Notes: a model not told the origin generated them from the sequence alone. A stretch of 64,000 bases of DNA from Kineosporia rhizophila (GCF_021277265.1 NZ_JAJSOH010000030.1:1-64000), one strand, 5' to 3'; counted from the first letter of the stretch, positions 25,846-33,915 are shown. Program-made: numbers and translations.

Positions 25846-27174
25846 GTGTCCCGGCCTACCCGCGCGCTCGCCCTGGGGTTGCTGCCCCTGCTGCTGCTCA
25901 CCGGTCTGATCCTGGTGGTCGCCGCCGGTCTGAAGTCGTACTGCCTGACCGACTGGCAACCCGGGGACCAGCCGAAGGTCTGTTACAACGACATCCAGAC
26001 CCTCTGGCACCTGCGCGACATGGACCAGCACGTCGCTCCCTACCAGGGCGCGGTCGAGCACACCGTCGATGCGCAGGGGCACGAGGTCATCCGGCTGGGG
26101 GCCGGACAGATCGAGTACCCGGTGGTGACTGGGGTGTTCGCCTGGCTGAGCTCGCTGCCGGTGGACTCGGTGAACGGGTTCTGGATCGTCTCGGCCCTGG
26201 CCCTGACCCCGTTCGCCTTTCTCAGCGTCCTACCGCTGTACCGCATCGTCGGCCCTCGGGCCCTGCTGTTCGCCCTCTCCCCCCAGCTGGCCGCCTACGC
26301 CTACCTGAACTGGGACCTGCTGCCGGTCGCGGCGACCGCCGGGGCGCTGTGGGCGTGGCACCGACAGCGCTACCTGCTGGTGGGAGTGCTCGCCTCGGTG
26401 GGGGCGTGCGCCAAGATCTACCCCGGCTTCCTGCTGCTGCCGTTCCTGATCGCGCTGCTCCTGGACCGCCGGGTGGCCGACGGCGCCCGGATGGTCGCGG
26501 CGGCCGCCGGCACGGCGCTGGCGTTGAACGTGCCGTTCATGGTGGCCAACTTCGAAGGCTGGTACGGGCCTTTCGCCATGCAGTCGAGACGCGTGAACGA
26601 CAAGACCACGAACTCGATCTGGTACTGGCTCTTCGACGCTCATCAGACCTCCATCGCCAACCTGTGCGCCTGGGCCGCCGTCTTCGCGCTGTGGGGCGTG
26701 CTGATCCGCGTGGGCGTACAGCGCCGGCGTAGCGAGGGAAGCTTCCCGGCGCTCGCGGTGGCCGGGGCGATGGTGGCCGGTTACATCGCGGTGGGCCGCG
26801 TCGACTCCCCTCAGTACGGCCTGTGGCTCGTGCCGTTCCTGGTCGTGCTGGCCGTGCCCTGGCGCTGGGTCGCGGTGTTCACCGTGACCGACATCTGGCT
26901 GTGGGCTCAGTGGTCGTGGTTGTGGGGCACCCCGGGCTGGATGGGCAACGCGGCCATGCTGGCGCGTGGGCTGACCGTGCTGGCGCTGGCATTCGTGCTG
27001 GCTCGGAGCCTGGAGATCAAGCCCACCGGTAGCCAGGGCGCCGGGGAACGCCGAGCCACCACGAACAACCAACCGAGCAGCCCGCAGACCAGTAGTGGCG
27101 CGGCCACGTGGCGCACCCCCAGCATGACCTCCGTGGCCAGCGACGAGGGCACGTCCGCGCGGCCTGGTACGTAG
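25846..27174 (+). CDS. Polytopic glycosyltransferase-like membrane protein (GT87/DUF2029 type)
   Basis: About 442 residues with ten or more membrane segments (LALGLLPLLLLTGLILVVAA, PLALLFALSPQLAAYAYL-like stretches, YLLVGVLASVGACAKIYPGF). The periplasmic-facing loop with WHLRDMDQHVAPYQGAVEH and the G-A-C-A-K-I-Y-P motif match DUF2029 polyprenyl-phosphate-sugar transferases that act outside the membrane. GTG at 25846 is chosen because the hydrophobic domain starts there; earlier in-frame ATGs at 25738 and 25780 add an Arg-rich leader. The last 268 bp overlap the convergent mannosyltransferase-like gene, so its C-terminal 50 residues (Ser/Thr/Gly-rich) are dictated by the other strand. Confidence 0.8.
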   Translation: MSRPTRALALGLLPLLLLTGLILVVAAGLKSYCLTDWQPGDQPKVCYNDIQTLWHLRDMDQHVAPYQGAVEHTVDAQGHEVIRLGAGQIEYPVVTGVFAWLSSLPVDSVNGFWIVSALALTPFAFLSVLPLYRIVGPRALLFALSPQLAAYAYLNWDLLPVAATAGALWAWHRQRYLLVGVLASVGACAKIYPGFLLLPFLIALLLDRRVADGARMVAAAAGTALALNVPFMVANFEGWYGPFAMQSRRVNDKTTNSIWYWLFDAHQTSIANLCAWAAVFALWGVLIRVGVQRRRSEGSFPALAVAGAMVAGYIAVGRVDSPQYGLWLVPFLVVLAVPWRWVAVFTVTDIWLWAQWSWLWGTPGWMGNAAMLARGLTVLALAFVLARSLEIKPTGSQGAGERRATTNNQPSSPQTSSGAATWRTPSMTSVASDEGTSARPGT

Positions 27175-28688
27175 GAGATCGCCATCACGGCCAGCCTCGT
27201 CACCAACAGACCTTCGAGCAACAAGGGGACGTCGGCGAGGACGAACGCTATCCACAGAGGTGCGTCGTACCAGGGAAGAACGTACGGAGCAGCCACGGGG
27301 TAGGCCAGGGAGAGCACCAGCAGGGCGCGGGCTGCGCTACGGAGCTCGACGTCGGTACCCACGCTGGCGAAGTGCACGGGCTGCCAGATGCGGCGCGCGG
27401 CAACGATCACCAGCACGGCGAGCGCAGCGAAGAGCAGGGGCAGCAGGTCACGAGCCGCCGGCCCGAACAGCACCTCCAGCAGGCTGATCAGGGTCCGCCA
27501 GGGGCTGGCGATGGAGACGAAGTGGCTGGCTTTCTGCGTCTGGGCGTAGGTGTGCGGCCCGGCCCACGCATGGGCCGGCACCAGGACCAGGGCGGCGCCG
27601 ACCAGCGCCGACGTGGTGGCTGCAGCCACTTCCACGGCCGGCCGCCGGTGGATCGCCCACCATGCGGCCGCGGCCACGGCCAGGTAGGGCAGCTTCGTGC
27701 CTGCAGCCAGGGCGAAGGCCACGCCCGCCAGGCCCCACAGCGGCACCCGCACCAGCAACCCGTCCATTGTTGGGTTCTGGCGGCGGGTCAGGATGAGCAG
27801 CGCCACGCCCGCTACCGCGGCCGCCACGGACACCGTGTCCAGGTGGGCACCACCCACAAGCACGGCCAGGAGCGCGGGGTTCAGCAGCCACAACACCGCC
27901 ACTCGCCCTCTGACGCGCTGGTTCTCGCCGGCCAGCCGGTACAACAGCGCGCCGGTGACCAGGAACGCCGCCCCCACAACGAGTTGCAGCAGCCACACGG
28001 TCAGCCGCAGGTCCCCCGCCCCGACCATCGCCGCCACCTCGAACAGCGCCGTGGCGACCGGCCCGTACACACTGGTCGTGCCCTCCCACGGAGCCTCGAC
28101 CGCCCCGATCACCGCGTCTGCCGTGGGCCAGGTGTTCGGCGCGACCACGTACGGGTCAACCCCCAGCGCACTGATCCGGCCGTAGGCGGCGTAGCTGAGA
28201 TGGTCAGCCGAACCGAAAGGTGCGACGAGAACCGCGAGCGTCGTCATCAGTCCGGCCGCCGCCCAGGTCAGGCTCCTGCGCGGGGCCCAGCCCGCCCGGA
28301 GCGCTTTGAGCGCCTGCCAGGTGCCCAGTGCCGCCAGGAGGTAGCCGCCGGTCAGCAGAACGATGACGAGTGCGGGCGCCGGGGCGAGTCCGAGGTCGTA
28401 AGGCGGTGACCAGTGGCGGGGGCCCAGGGGCGGCGTGGCCGCAGAGGCGCCCAGGAGCGAGGGGATGAACAGCAGGACGAACGCCGCGGCCAGACACGCC
28501 AGCGCGGCGTGGGGTGTCTGCTTCTGGCCCCGGGCAAACCCCGTCCTCCCCCAGCCCCTAGGGGGCCGGGAGGTGCCCCCACCGGGGAGAGGGACGAGGC
28601 GAGACGAAAAGTTGAGAAGGGATCCGGCCCCGGTACTGCACTTCGACCAAAAGCCCTGTTCAGCCGGTGTCTGCCTGACCCTCGTCAC
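26907..28688 (-). CDS. Polyprenol-phosphomannose-dependent mannosyltransferase-like membrane protein (MptA/MptB type)
   Basis: 593 residues with about 12 membrane segments. APFGSADHLSYAAYGRISAL and GVDPYVVAPNTWP are the C-type glycosyltransferase loop signature (acidic Asp plus YAAYGR). GPVATALFEVAAMVGAGDLR and VLWLLNPALLAVLVGGAHLD recur in actinobacterial alpha-1,6-mannosyltransferases MptA/MptB. It likely extends a cell-envelope mannan from polyprenol-phosphomannose. GTG at 28688 is the track's longest start; residues 1-65 are non-homologous and partly coded by a REP-like repeat, so the true start may be later. It overlaps the convergent glycosyltransferase gene by 268 bp. Confidence 0.82.
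   Translation of the reverse strand: MTRVRQTPAEQGFWSKCSTGAGSLLNFSSRLVPLPGGGTSRPPRGWGRTGFARGQKQTPHAALACLAAAFVLLFIPSLLGASAATPPLGPRHWSPPYDLGLAPAPALVIVLLTGGYLLAALGTWQALKALRAGWAPRRSLTWAAAGLMTTLAVLVAPFGSADHLSYAAYGRISALGVDPYVVAPNTWPTADAVIGAVEAPWEGTTSVYGPVATALFEVAAMVGAGDLRLTVWLLQLVVGAAFLVTGALLYRLAGENQRVRGRVAVLWLLNPALLAVLVGGAHLDTVSVAAAVAGVALLILTRRQNPTMDGLLVRVPLWGLAGVAFALAAGTKLPYLAVAAAAWWAIHRRPAVEVAAATTSALVGAALVLVPAHAWAGPHTYAQTQKASHFVSIASPWRTLISLLEVLFGPAARDLLPLLFAALAVLVIVAARRIWQPVHFASVGTDVELRSAARALLVLSLAYPVAAPYVLPWYDAPLWIAFVLADVPLLLEGLLVTRLAVMAISYVPGRADVPSSLATEVMLGVRHVAAPLLVCGLLGWLFVVARRSPAPWLPVGLISRLRASTNASASTVSPRASMAALPIQPGVPHNHDH
28547..28581 (+). repeat. REP-like palindromic element, copy 2, inside the mannosyltransferase gene
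   Basis: TCCCCCAGCCCCTAGGGGGC continues to CGGGAGGTGCCCCCA. It matches the bkdC copy (4876-4910) at about 30 of 35 bases in opposite orientation. It lies in the poorly conserved first 50 codons of the mannosyltransferase-like gene, where it codes a Pro/Gly/Arg stretch. Confidence 0.65.
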
Positions 28689-28715
28689 GTTTCCCGATCG
28701 AACCGGACGTGACGA
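28682..28715. promoter_or_regulatory. 9-bp inverted repeat at the mannosyltransferase start
   Basis: TCGTCACGT (28682-28690) and ACGTGACGA (28707-28715) flank a 16-base spacer at the start codon of the mannosyltransferase-like gene. It lies just downstream of the NOS-like gene stop. It could be an operator or a weak terminator. Confidence 0.4.
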
Positions 28716-28787
28716 TCCGTGGCGTGAAAGCTACGCGCGAGCGCCGCGACCTTCGGGTGAACACTCGGCGCGCCGGCGCCCGCCCGG

Positions 28788-30377
28788 CTACATCTGGCGG
28801 TGCGTCACCGGGCAGCCGCGCGGCTCGGTCGGCTGGTCGTCCTCGTTCCAGGCCGGCGCGTACTCGTACGTGCCCACCGGCTGGGCGGCCGTGACCTTGG
28901 CGTGGCGGCCGTGCTGGCCCGCCTGCAGCCCCGTCTCGGTGGTGCGGTCCAGGTCGGCGATGTGCACCGGCACGCCCGGGCGCAGCGACTTCACGGTGAG
29001 CCAGTGCTTCACCAGCGTCGCGCCCCGCTCCTGGGGCAGGTGCGGCAGCGGGTGGCTGGGGAAGCGGAACCGCGAGCCGATCCGGTTGGACGTCCAGCCG
29101 GTGTCGTTCGGCGGCATCTCGCCGTGGGTGGTCAGGTGGCGCTGGCAGAACTTGGCGAAACCGCTCTGGCTGGCCGAGAGGTTGTTCATCTTCATCCGGG
29201 ACTGCTTGAACCCGGCACGGATGGCCCGCAGCGTGGCGATCTCGATCTGCGCCATCCGGTACTCGTCGAACCGGTCGGTGGCCGAGAGCATCTGCTGGTC
29301 GACCGGGCCGTGGATGGCCTCGCCGATCCGGTCGGCCCAGTTGTAGCGGCGCGGGTCGAGGAAGTTGGTGGCCAGTTCCTCGTCCACGTACCAGCCGTTG
29401 AAGATGGTGCAGAAGCGCTGCCCGGCGATGTCCAGGTCGAAGTTGGTCTGCAGCGGGATGGCCGGCCAGCAGGCGAACGGCTCGCCGTAGCCGGAGTCGT
29501 CGGCGCGGCCCTTGCTCTCCGGGTGGTGCGGCCAGGGGATGTCGATCAGGTAGCGGCTGCTGTTCGGCACCGAGGCCATGACCAGCTCGCCGTCGGCGCC
29601 CATCGCGATCATCGGCAGCACGTCGAACGAGCCGGGACGGTACCCGGGCATGGGCTCGATCAGGTCCTCGGCCCCGTAGGAGCGCACCCAGTCGGTGACG
29701 TCGAGATACCCACCGTCGCCGGTCCACCCACCGTCGGCCGTGCGGTACCCGGCGGCCCGCAGCATCTGCTCGGTGACGAACATCTGCCCGAGCTCACCCG
29801 GCGCGATCGGCGCACCCAGCACGGTGATCACGGTCTGCGGCGGCACCGGCGCGTTCATCGCCAGGTCGGCGTGCTCCACGGCGGCATGCAGCATGTCGAC
29901 CGCGCTGCGCACCTCGGGCCGGTACTGGATGACGGCGTGCTGCAGCGCGTGCTGACGGCCCGAGCAGCGGTCGGAGTTGATCCAGGAGTAGCGCACCCAG
30001 AACTGGATCTCGTTGGGCCGGACACTGAACGTGCGGCCCGGCCCGACCTCGGCGATCAGCTCGACCAGCCGGGCGCGGCGGGCGTTGGCGGTGAGTTCCT
30101 CGGCCGTGAACCCGCAGACCGAGGCCATTTCCGGGTCACGGTCCAGCCACTCGTACATGAGCTGCCACTCCGCGACCACCCGGTCGGGGTCGATCGGCGG
30201 GCGCTCGGTGTCGTGCCGGAACGCCGTGGTGGGGCGGAACAGCGGGTGCTCCCCCGTACTCGGAACCGACAGCGGCAGGCCGGCCGGAGCCGTACCCGTC
30301 TTCACCTGCACGGTGGGCGCCGCAGCGGCGAACGTTGTCTCGCCGTAGCCGGTGCCGCGGTGGAGGTGCTGGGTCAT
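28788..30377 (-). CDS. Divergent nitric-oxide-synthase oxygenase-domain protein
   Basis: 529 residues. Core NOS oxygenase signatures align by eye with bacillary NOS: WINSDRCSGR with the haem-thiolate Cys138 (canonical W-R-N-S-x-R-C-I-G-R), FDVLPMIAM (FDLLPLI), IDIPWPHHP, CWPAIPLQTNFDLDIAGQRF and FNGWYVDEEL, where Glu334 falls on the substrate-arginine glutamate, then SASQSGFAKF and TGWTSNRIGS (canonical W-T-W-L-I-P-P-I-S). It is longer than the roughly 360-residue bacterial NOS, with an N-terminal 65-residue and a C-terminal 80-residue extension, and no flavin reductase domain. The Ile after the haem Cys is Ser. The ATG overlaps the globin gene stop (ATGA), so the two are made together. Predicted cytoplasmic. 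NO synthesis from arginine is an inference. Confidence 0.82.
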   Translation of the reverse strand: MTQHLHRGTGYGETTFAAAAPTVQVKTGTAPAGLPLSVPSTGEHPLFRPTTAFRHDTERPPIDPDRVVAEWQLMYEWLDRDPEMASVCGFTAEELTANARRARLVELIAEVGPGRTFSVRPNEIQFWVRYSWINSDRCSGRQHALQHAVIQYRPEVRSAVDMLHAAVEHADLAMNAPVPPQTVITVLGAPIAPGELGQMFVTEQMLRAAGYRTADGGWTGDGGYLDVTDWVRSYGAEDLIEPMPGYRPGSFDVLPMIAMGADGELVMASVPNSSRYLIDIPWPHHPESKGRADDSGYGEPFACWPAIPLQTNFDLDIAGQRFCTIFNGWYVDEELATNFLDPRRYNWADRIGEAIHGPVDQQMLSATDRFDEYRMAQIEIATLRAIRAGFKQSRMKMNNLSASQSGFAKFCQRHLTTHGEMPPNDTGWTSNRIGSRFRFPSHPLPHLPQERGATLVKHWLTVKSLRPGVPVHIADLDRTTETGLQAGQHGRHAKVTAAQPVGTYEYAPAWNEDDQPTEPRGCPVTHRQM

Positions 30378-32551
30378 ACGGTGCCCTGCCAGGATTCGGC
30401 CGGCTGCCCCGGCTGCGGTTGCGTGGCGCGCGGGGTGGCGACCGGTATGCCGTGAGGCTGCGTGGCGTAGGGGCTGGGCTGCATCAACTGCTCGCCGGTC
30501 ACCTCCTGCTGCTGCTGTTGGTACTGCTGCATGCCGTACTCGGCCGCACCTTGGTGGGCCCCGCCGTACCGGTTGCCGGTGGCCTGAGCCGAGCCCGGCG
30601 CGGCATACGACGTCTCGCCGTACTGCTGGTCAGCAGGCTGCGCGTACTGAGCGTCGGAGTACTGGGCCCCGTACTGCCCCTCGCCCGGCTCGCCGTACTG
30701 GGCCTGGCTGTACTGGGCCTGGCTGTACTGAGCCTGGCCGTACTGGGCGTCGCCGTACTGAGCCTGACCGGACTGGCCCTGACCGTAGTGAGCCTGACCG
30801 GACTGGCCCTGACCGGACTCAGCCTGGCCGTACTGAGCCTGGCCAGGCTGCTGGGCGTCCGGCTGACCGTACTGACCCGCGCCGGCCTGCTGGGCGTACT
30901 GCCCCTCGGCCGCCTGGTCATAGCCCTGGGCGTAGCTCTGGGGGTCGGCGTACTGCTGTTCCGCGAACTGCCCCTGCGCGTACTGCTGCTGCCCGTACTG
31001 ACTTTCGGCGTACTGACTTTCGGCGTACTGCCCCTCGGCGTACTGGCCTTCGACGTACTGCGACTGGCCGTGCTGGCCCTCGACGTACTGCGACTGGCCG
31101 TGCTGGCCCTGGGCGTACTGCTCCTGGCCGTACTGACCTTCTGCGTACTGACTCTCGGCGTACTGAGCGTCCCCGTACTGACCTTCCGCGTACTGTCCTT
31201 GGTCATACTGACCAGCGGCGTACGGCTCAATGGCCTGCCCACCGGCATACCCCTGGCCGTACTGCGCGTCACCGGGCGCAGCGGCGTACTGCGCACCCTG
31301 CCCGTACTGCTGAACAGCCTGCCCACCGGCGTACGGCTCAACGGCCTGCCCACCGGCATACCCCTGGCCGTACTGAGCATCACCAGGCGCAGCGGCGTAC
31401 CCCGCCTCGCTGTACTGCGCGGCCTGCCCGTACTGGGCCGCAGCCTGGTCGTCCCCGTACTGCGACTGCCCGGCGAACTGCTGGTTGTTCTGCTGCCCGT
31501 ACTGCGGACCGGACGCGAACTGCGACCCCGCCCCGAGAGCCAACTGCTGCGTCGCCGGTTGCTGCACTCCGGCCTGCTGCTGGGCCAGAGCCCGCTGCTG
31601 AGCCGCCTGCTGCTGGGCCAGAACCTGCTGCTGGGCAGCCTGCTGCTGATTGCCGTACTGGTGATCGATGTACTGCTGCTCGTGCTGCGAAGGTGCAGGC
31701 TGCGGCGCCTCCTGCTGAGCCGGCGGCGCGTACAGAGCGGGCGGAGCGGCATACATCGCCGGAGGAGCGGCGTACAGCTGCGGCGCCTCCTGCCCCTGAG
31801 CCTGCCCCTGGCCCGAGCGATCGACCGGCAGCTGCCCCGTACGCGGCCGCCGAACCCCGGCCGGCGTGGTCTTCGGCCCAAGGGCAGCAGCCCTCGAACC
31901 CACCGCAGGAACAGCCCCCGTGCTGGGCCCCGAACCGCCCCGGGCAGCCGAAACAGCCCCGCCTGAGGTAGCCGCCGCACCGGCGCGACCGCCCGCCCCG
32001 GTCGCCCCCGGCACCCGCCGCTCGGGAGCCACGGGAGCGGCCAGCTGGGACGCGTCCCGCTGGGGCGCCGACTGCGCCACGACCTGCTTGTCCTCGACCT
32101 CGGCACCGTCGGCGCCGTCGATCATCACCGCGGCCATCCACTCGTACACGGCCATCCAGCTGGATGCCACCGTTGTCTCCAGGTACCCGCCGTTCAACGC
32201 GCGCAGGGCGCGGACCAGGGCGTGGGCCACGTAGACGTAGAGGTCGTTGGTGATGCCGTACTTGTGCCGGTGGATCGCTCCCCAGCGGCGCAGCTGCGCC
32301 TCGACCATCTCCGGACGGTCCAGGTGGTTGACCGCCATGAGGATGGCCTTCAGCAGACGATCGTTCTGCTGGGTCATGTCCGGCGGGAACAGCGGACGGG
32401 CCTGGGGCGCCATGTCGAACAGCTGCTTGTAGAACTCCTCGGTCAGCGCGGTGCTGTCCTTCGGCAGGGACTGGCAGCTCTTGCGCACGACCTCGATCGT
32501 CCGCGCATCGAATGGAGGGAGTTCCTCCAGTCGTCGCGGTTCGCGAAACAT
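30374..32551 (-). CDS. Globin with long Gln/Tyr/Gly-rich prion-like C-terminal tail
   Basis: 725 residues. The first about 140 form a globin of the flavohaemoglobin-like class: FYKQLFDMAPQARPLFP contains Tyr41 at B10, TQQNDRLLKAI holds a candidate Gln E7, IHRHKYGITNDLYVYVAHAL holds the proximal His (His94 or His96), and WMAVYEWMAAVMI is helix H. Residues about 145-280 are a Pro/Ala/Thr linker. Residues about 285-690 are low-complexity repeats such as EGQYA, AQYGQ and SQYVE, rich in Q, Y, G, A and S, resembling FUS-type prion-like domains. The tail contains no membrane segment. A GGGAGAA site precedes the ATG. Stop overlaps the NOS-like start. The globin probably binds O2 and NO, acting with the NOS protein as NO dioxygenase or sensor. 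Confidence 0.85.
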   Translation of the reverse strand: MFREPRRLEELPPFDARTIEVVRKSCQSLPKDSTALTEEFYKQLFDMAPQARPLFPPDMTQQNDRLLKAILMAVNHLDRPEMVEAQLRRWGAIHRHKYGITNDLYVYVAHALVRALRALNGGYLETTVASSWMAVYEWMAAVMIDGADGAEVEDKQVVAQSAPQRDASQLAAPVAPERRVPGATGAGGRAGAAATSGGAVSAARGGSGPSTGAVPAVGSRAAALGPKTTPAGVRRPRTGQLPVDRSGQGQAQGQEAPQLYAAPPAMYAAPPALYAPPAQQEAPQPAPSQHEQQYIDHQYGNQQQAAQQQVLAQQQAAQQRALAQQQAGVQQPATQQLALGAGSQFASGPQYGQQNNQQFAGQSQYGDDQAAAQYGQAAQYSEAGYAAAPGDAQYGQGYAGGQAVEPYAGGQAVQQYGQGAQYAAAPGDAQYGQGYAGGQAIEPYAAGQYDQGQYAEGQYGDAQYAESQYAEGQYGQEQYAQGQHGQSQYVEGQHGQSQYVEGQYAEGQYAESQYAESQYGQQQYAQGQFAEQQYADPQSYAQGYDQAAEGQYAQQAGAGQYGQPDAQQPGQAQYGQAESGQGQSGQAHYGQGQSGQAQYGDAQYGQAQYSQAQYSQAQYGEPGEGQYGAQYSDAQYAQPADQQYGETSYAAPGSAQATGNRYGGAHQGAAEYGMQQYQQQQQEVTGEQLMQPSPYATQPHGIPVATPRATQPQPGQPAESWQGTV
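30480..31700 (-). repeat. Degenerate tandem repeats coding QYG-type units
   Basis: About 1.2 kb of the globin gene consists of short repeats based on CAGTACGGC-like words in 15- and 27-base units. Two longer blocks coding YAAAPGDAQYGQGYAGGQA are nearly identical. Their copy number could change without breaking the frame. Confidence 0.88.
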
Positions 32552-32629
32552 CCAGTTCTCCCTAGAGATGCAACCGTCGGCAGGCGCAAGGCAGGAGCAG
32601 GGCCACCGGATGACGAAGCGTCGAGCACC

Positions 32630-32653
32630 GTTCTACAAAAGAACCAAAAGAAC
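32630..32653 (-). promoter_or_regulatory. Candidate operator upstream of globin-NOS
   Basis: GTTCT-ACAAA-AGAAC is a perfect inverted repeat (32630-32644), followed by another AGAAC at 32649-32653. It lies 79-102 bp before the globin start in an AT-rich stretch. On the minus strand TTGCAT followed by GTAGAA at 17-bp spacing overlaps it as a possible promoter. Confidence 0.45.
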
Positions 32654-32968
32654 ATGCAAGCTCGACAAAACTTACGAAACCCGGTGACAGCCCGTCTTGA
32701 AGCGATGACCAGCACTCATACGAAGTCGTGGTGCACAGGATCTCTTTGGCCGGCACAGACGCGGGAGCGCAGGGCACAACCGCCGCAACCGCGTCAAGAT
32801 CAGAATGAATCTCGCTGCCCGGAAACACGGTTCGCCGAGCAAACATTCCGGCGTCATGCAAAAGCGGGCGACAATTTCCAATCAGGCTTCGCCCTCCGGC
32901 AATTCAACTACTCTCGGCACACTGATGCAAACTCTGCGTGGACACAGAGGATTCACTTCGTTCCCGAG

Positions 32969-32980
32969 TGATCCAGATCA
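32969..32980. promoter_or_regulatory. FNR/CRP-like dyad TGAT-N4-ATCA
   Basis: TGATCCAGATCA is a perfect 12-bp dyad with the half-sites used by FNR/DNR-type regulators (consensus TTGAT-N4-ATCAA). It lies between the globin-NOS operon and the response-regulator unit. Twelve bases is a short match, so chance is possible. Confidence 0.4.
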
Positions 32981-33145
32981 TGCCGCCCGGCCCGCCACAG
33001 ACGTCCCTCATCGGATACGACGAAAATCCACAGCCCACTCACATGTGGCACCTACCCCTACGATGTCTCCCAACCTGGGGCTCGAATCTGCGAGCGTCGT
33101 ACGTCACGCCATGATCTGGGATCGGCCGCTCGCGCAAGGAGGATG

Positions 33146-33220
33146 ATGAGGTTCCGCCTCCAGCCGGCAGCGTTCTGTCCGGCCTGTTTCTCCCCGTGCG
33201 TGGCCCGGGCGGGCGCATGA
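33146..33220 (+). CDS. Small Cys-rich leader ORF (24 residues) coupled to the response regulator
   Basis: MRFRLQPAAFCPACFSPCVA followed by RAGA. A perfect AAGGAGG (33136-33142) sits three bases before the second of two tandem ATGs (33143 and 33146). The TGA stop overlaps the response regulator ATG (ATGA at 33217). The response regulator has no ribosome-binding site of its own, so its translation may depend on this ORF. A CPAC motif plus a third Cys could bind metal or sense redox state or Cys-tRNA supply. The spacing is tighter than usual, so this is moderate evidence. Confidence 0.5.
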   Translation: MRFRLQPAAFCPACFSPCVARAGA

Positions 33221-33915
33221 GTCCCGACCACCTGATCCGCACGCTGATCGTGGAACCCGATCCGGTTGTCGCGAGTCTGCACAGCGAGTATGTGAAGAAG
33301 ACGGCCGATTTCACTGTCGGTGGCGTCGCGTACACAGGTGCCGAGGCTCTGCAGCTGCTCGACACCGAACCCTTCGGCCTGATCCTGCTCGACCTGCAAC
33401 TGCCCGACATCAGCGGCCTGGAGCTGTGCCGGATCCTGCGCGCCCGCAACAGCCCGGTGGACATCATCGTGATCACCGCGGCCCGCCAGATCGGCCTGGT
33501 GCGCTCGGCCCTCTCCTTCGGGGTGGTGCACTACCTGCTCAAACCCCTGACGCTGCGCAGTTTTCAGGGGCACCTGCGCCGCTACGCCACCTACCACCGC
33601 CGCACCACCGACTCCACCGGGCCGATCAACCAGTTCGACATCGACTCGGCCATCGCCCAGCTGCGCCCCGACGTGCGCTCGGAAGTCGTTGCCTCCCGCG
33701 CCACCTCGCTGCGCACGCTCGATCACGTGGCGTCACACCTGCGCACCTCGAGCACCCCAGTGACCGCGAACGAGGTGGCCGAGGCCCTGGGAATCTCCCG
33801 CGTCACGGCCCGCCGCTACCTGGAAGAGCTCACCGCCCGCCGGATGGCTGCCCAGACCCAGCGCTACGGAAGCTCGGGCCGGCCGCGAAATCTCTACCAC
33901 TGGCACGCAGAGTAG
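33217..33915 (+). CDS. Orphan response regulator of the CitB/DcuR type
   Basis: 232 residues. The receiver domain has the acidic pair VEPD, the phospho-acceptor in FGLILLDLQLPDISG (Asp in LLDL), the Thr in IIVITAAR and the Lys in HYLLKPLTLRSFQGHL. The output domain has TANEVAEALGISRVTARRYL and SGRPRNLYHW, as in CitB/DcuR/DctR regulators of carboxylate transport. No histidine kinase lies in the window next to it. Start ATG 33217 is coupled to the leader ORF; a GTG at 33196 would add seven residues. It is divergent from globin-NOS and is a candidate regulator of it. Confidence 0.88.
   Translation: MSPDHLIRTLIVEPDPVVASLHSEYVKKTADFTVGGVAYTGAEALQLLDTEPFGLILLDLQLPDISGLELCRILRARNSPVDIIVITAARQIGLVRSALSFGVVHYLLKPLTLRSFQGHLRRYATYHRRTTDSTGPINQFDIDSAIAQLRPDVRSEVVASRATSLRTLDHVASHLRTSSTPVTANEVAEALGISRVTARRYLEELTARRMAAQTQRYGSSGRPRNLYHWHAE

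Larger units (their letters stand above)
32552..33145. other. 594-bp low-GC intergenic region between globin-NOS and the response regulator
   Basis: This divergent gap has markedly lower GC than its surroundings, especially 32630-32720, and no frame with credible coding features. It holds the candidate sites at 32630-32653 and 32969-32980 and presumably the promoters of both transcription units. Confidence 0.7.

Noticed and set aside
28682..28715. Terminator of the NOS-like gene
   Set aside because: The 9-bp stem has a long 16-base loop and overlaps the start of the next gene, so it is listed only as a possible regulatory repeat.
30335..31971. Long plus-strand ORFs opposite the globin tail
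   Set aside because: They mirror the repetitive QYG-coding DNA, have no start context and give Leu/Thr/Arg-rich nonsense.
32805..33146. 113-residue ORF in the globin/regulator gap
   Set aside because: No ribosome-binding site, no conserved pattern, and atypical codon use; treated as intergenic.
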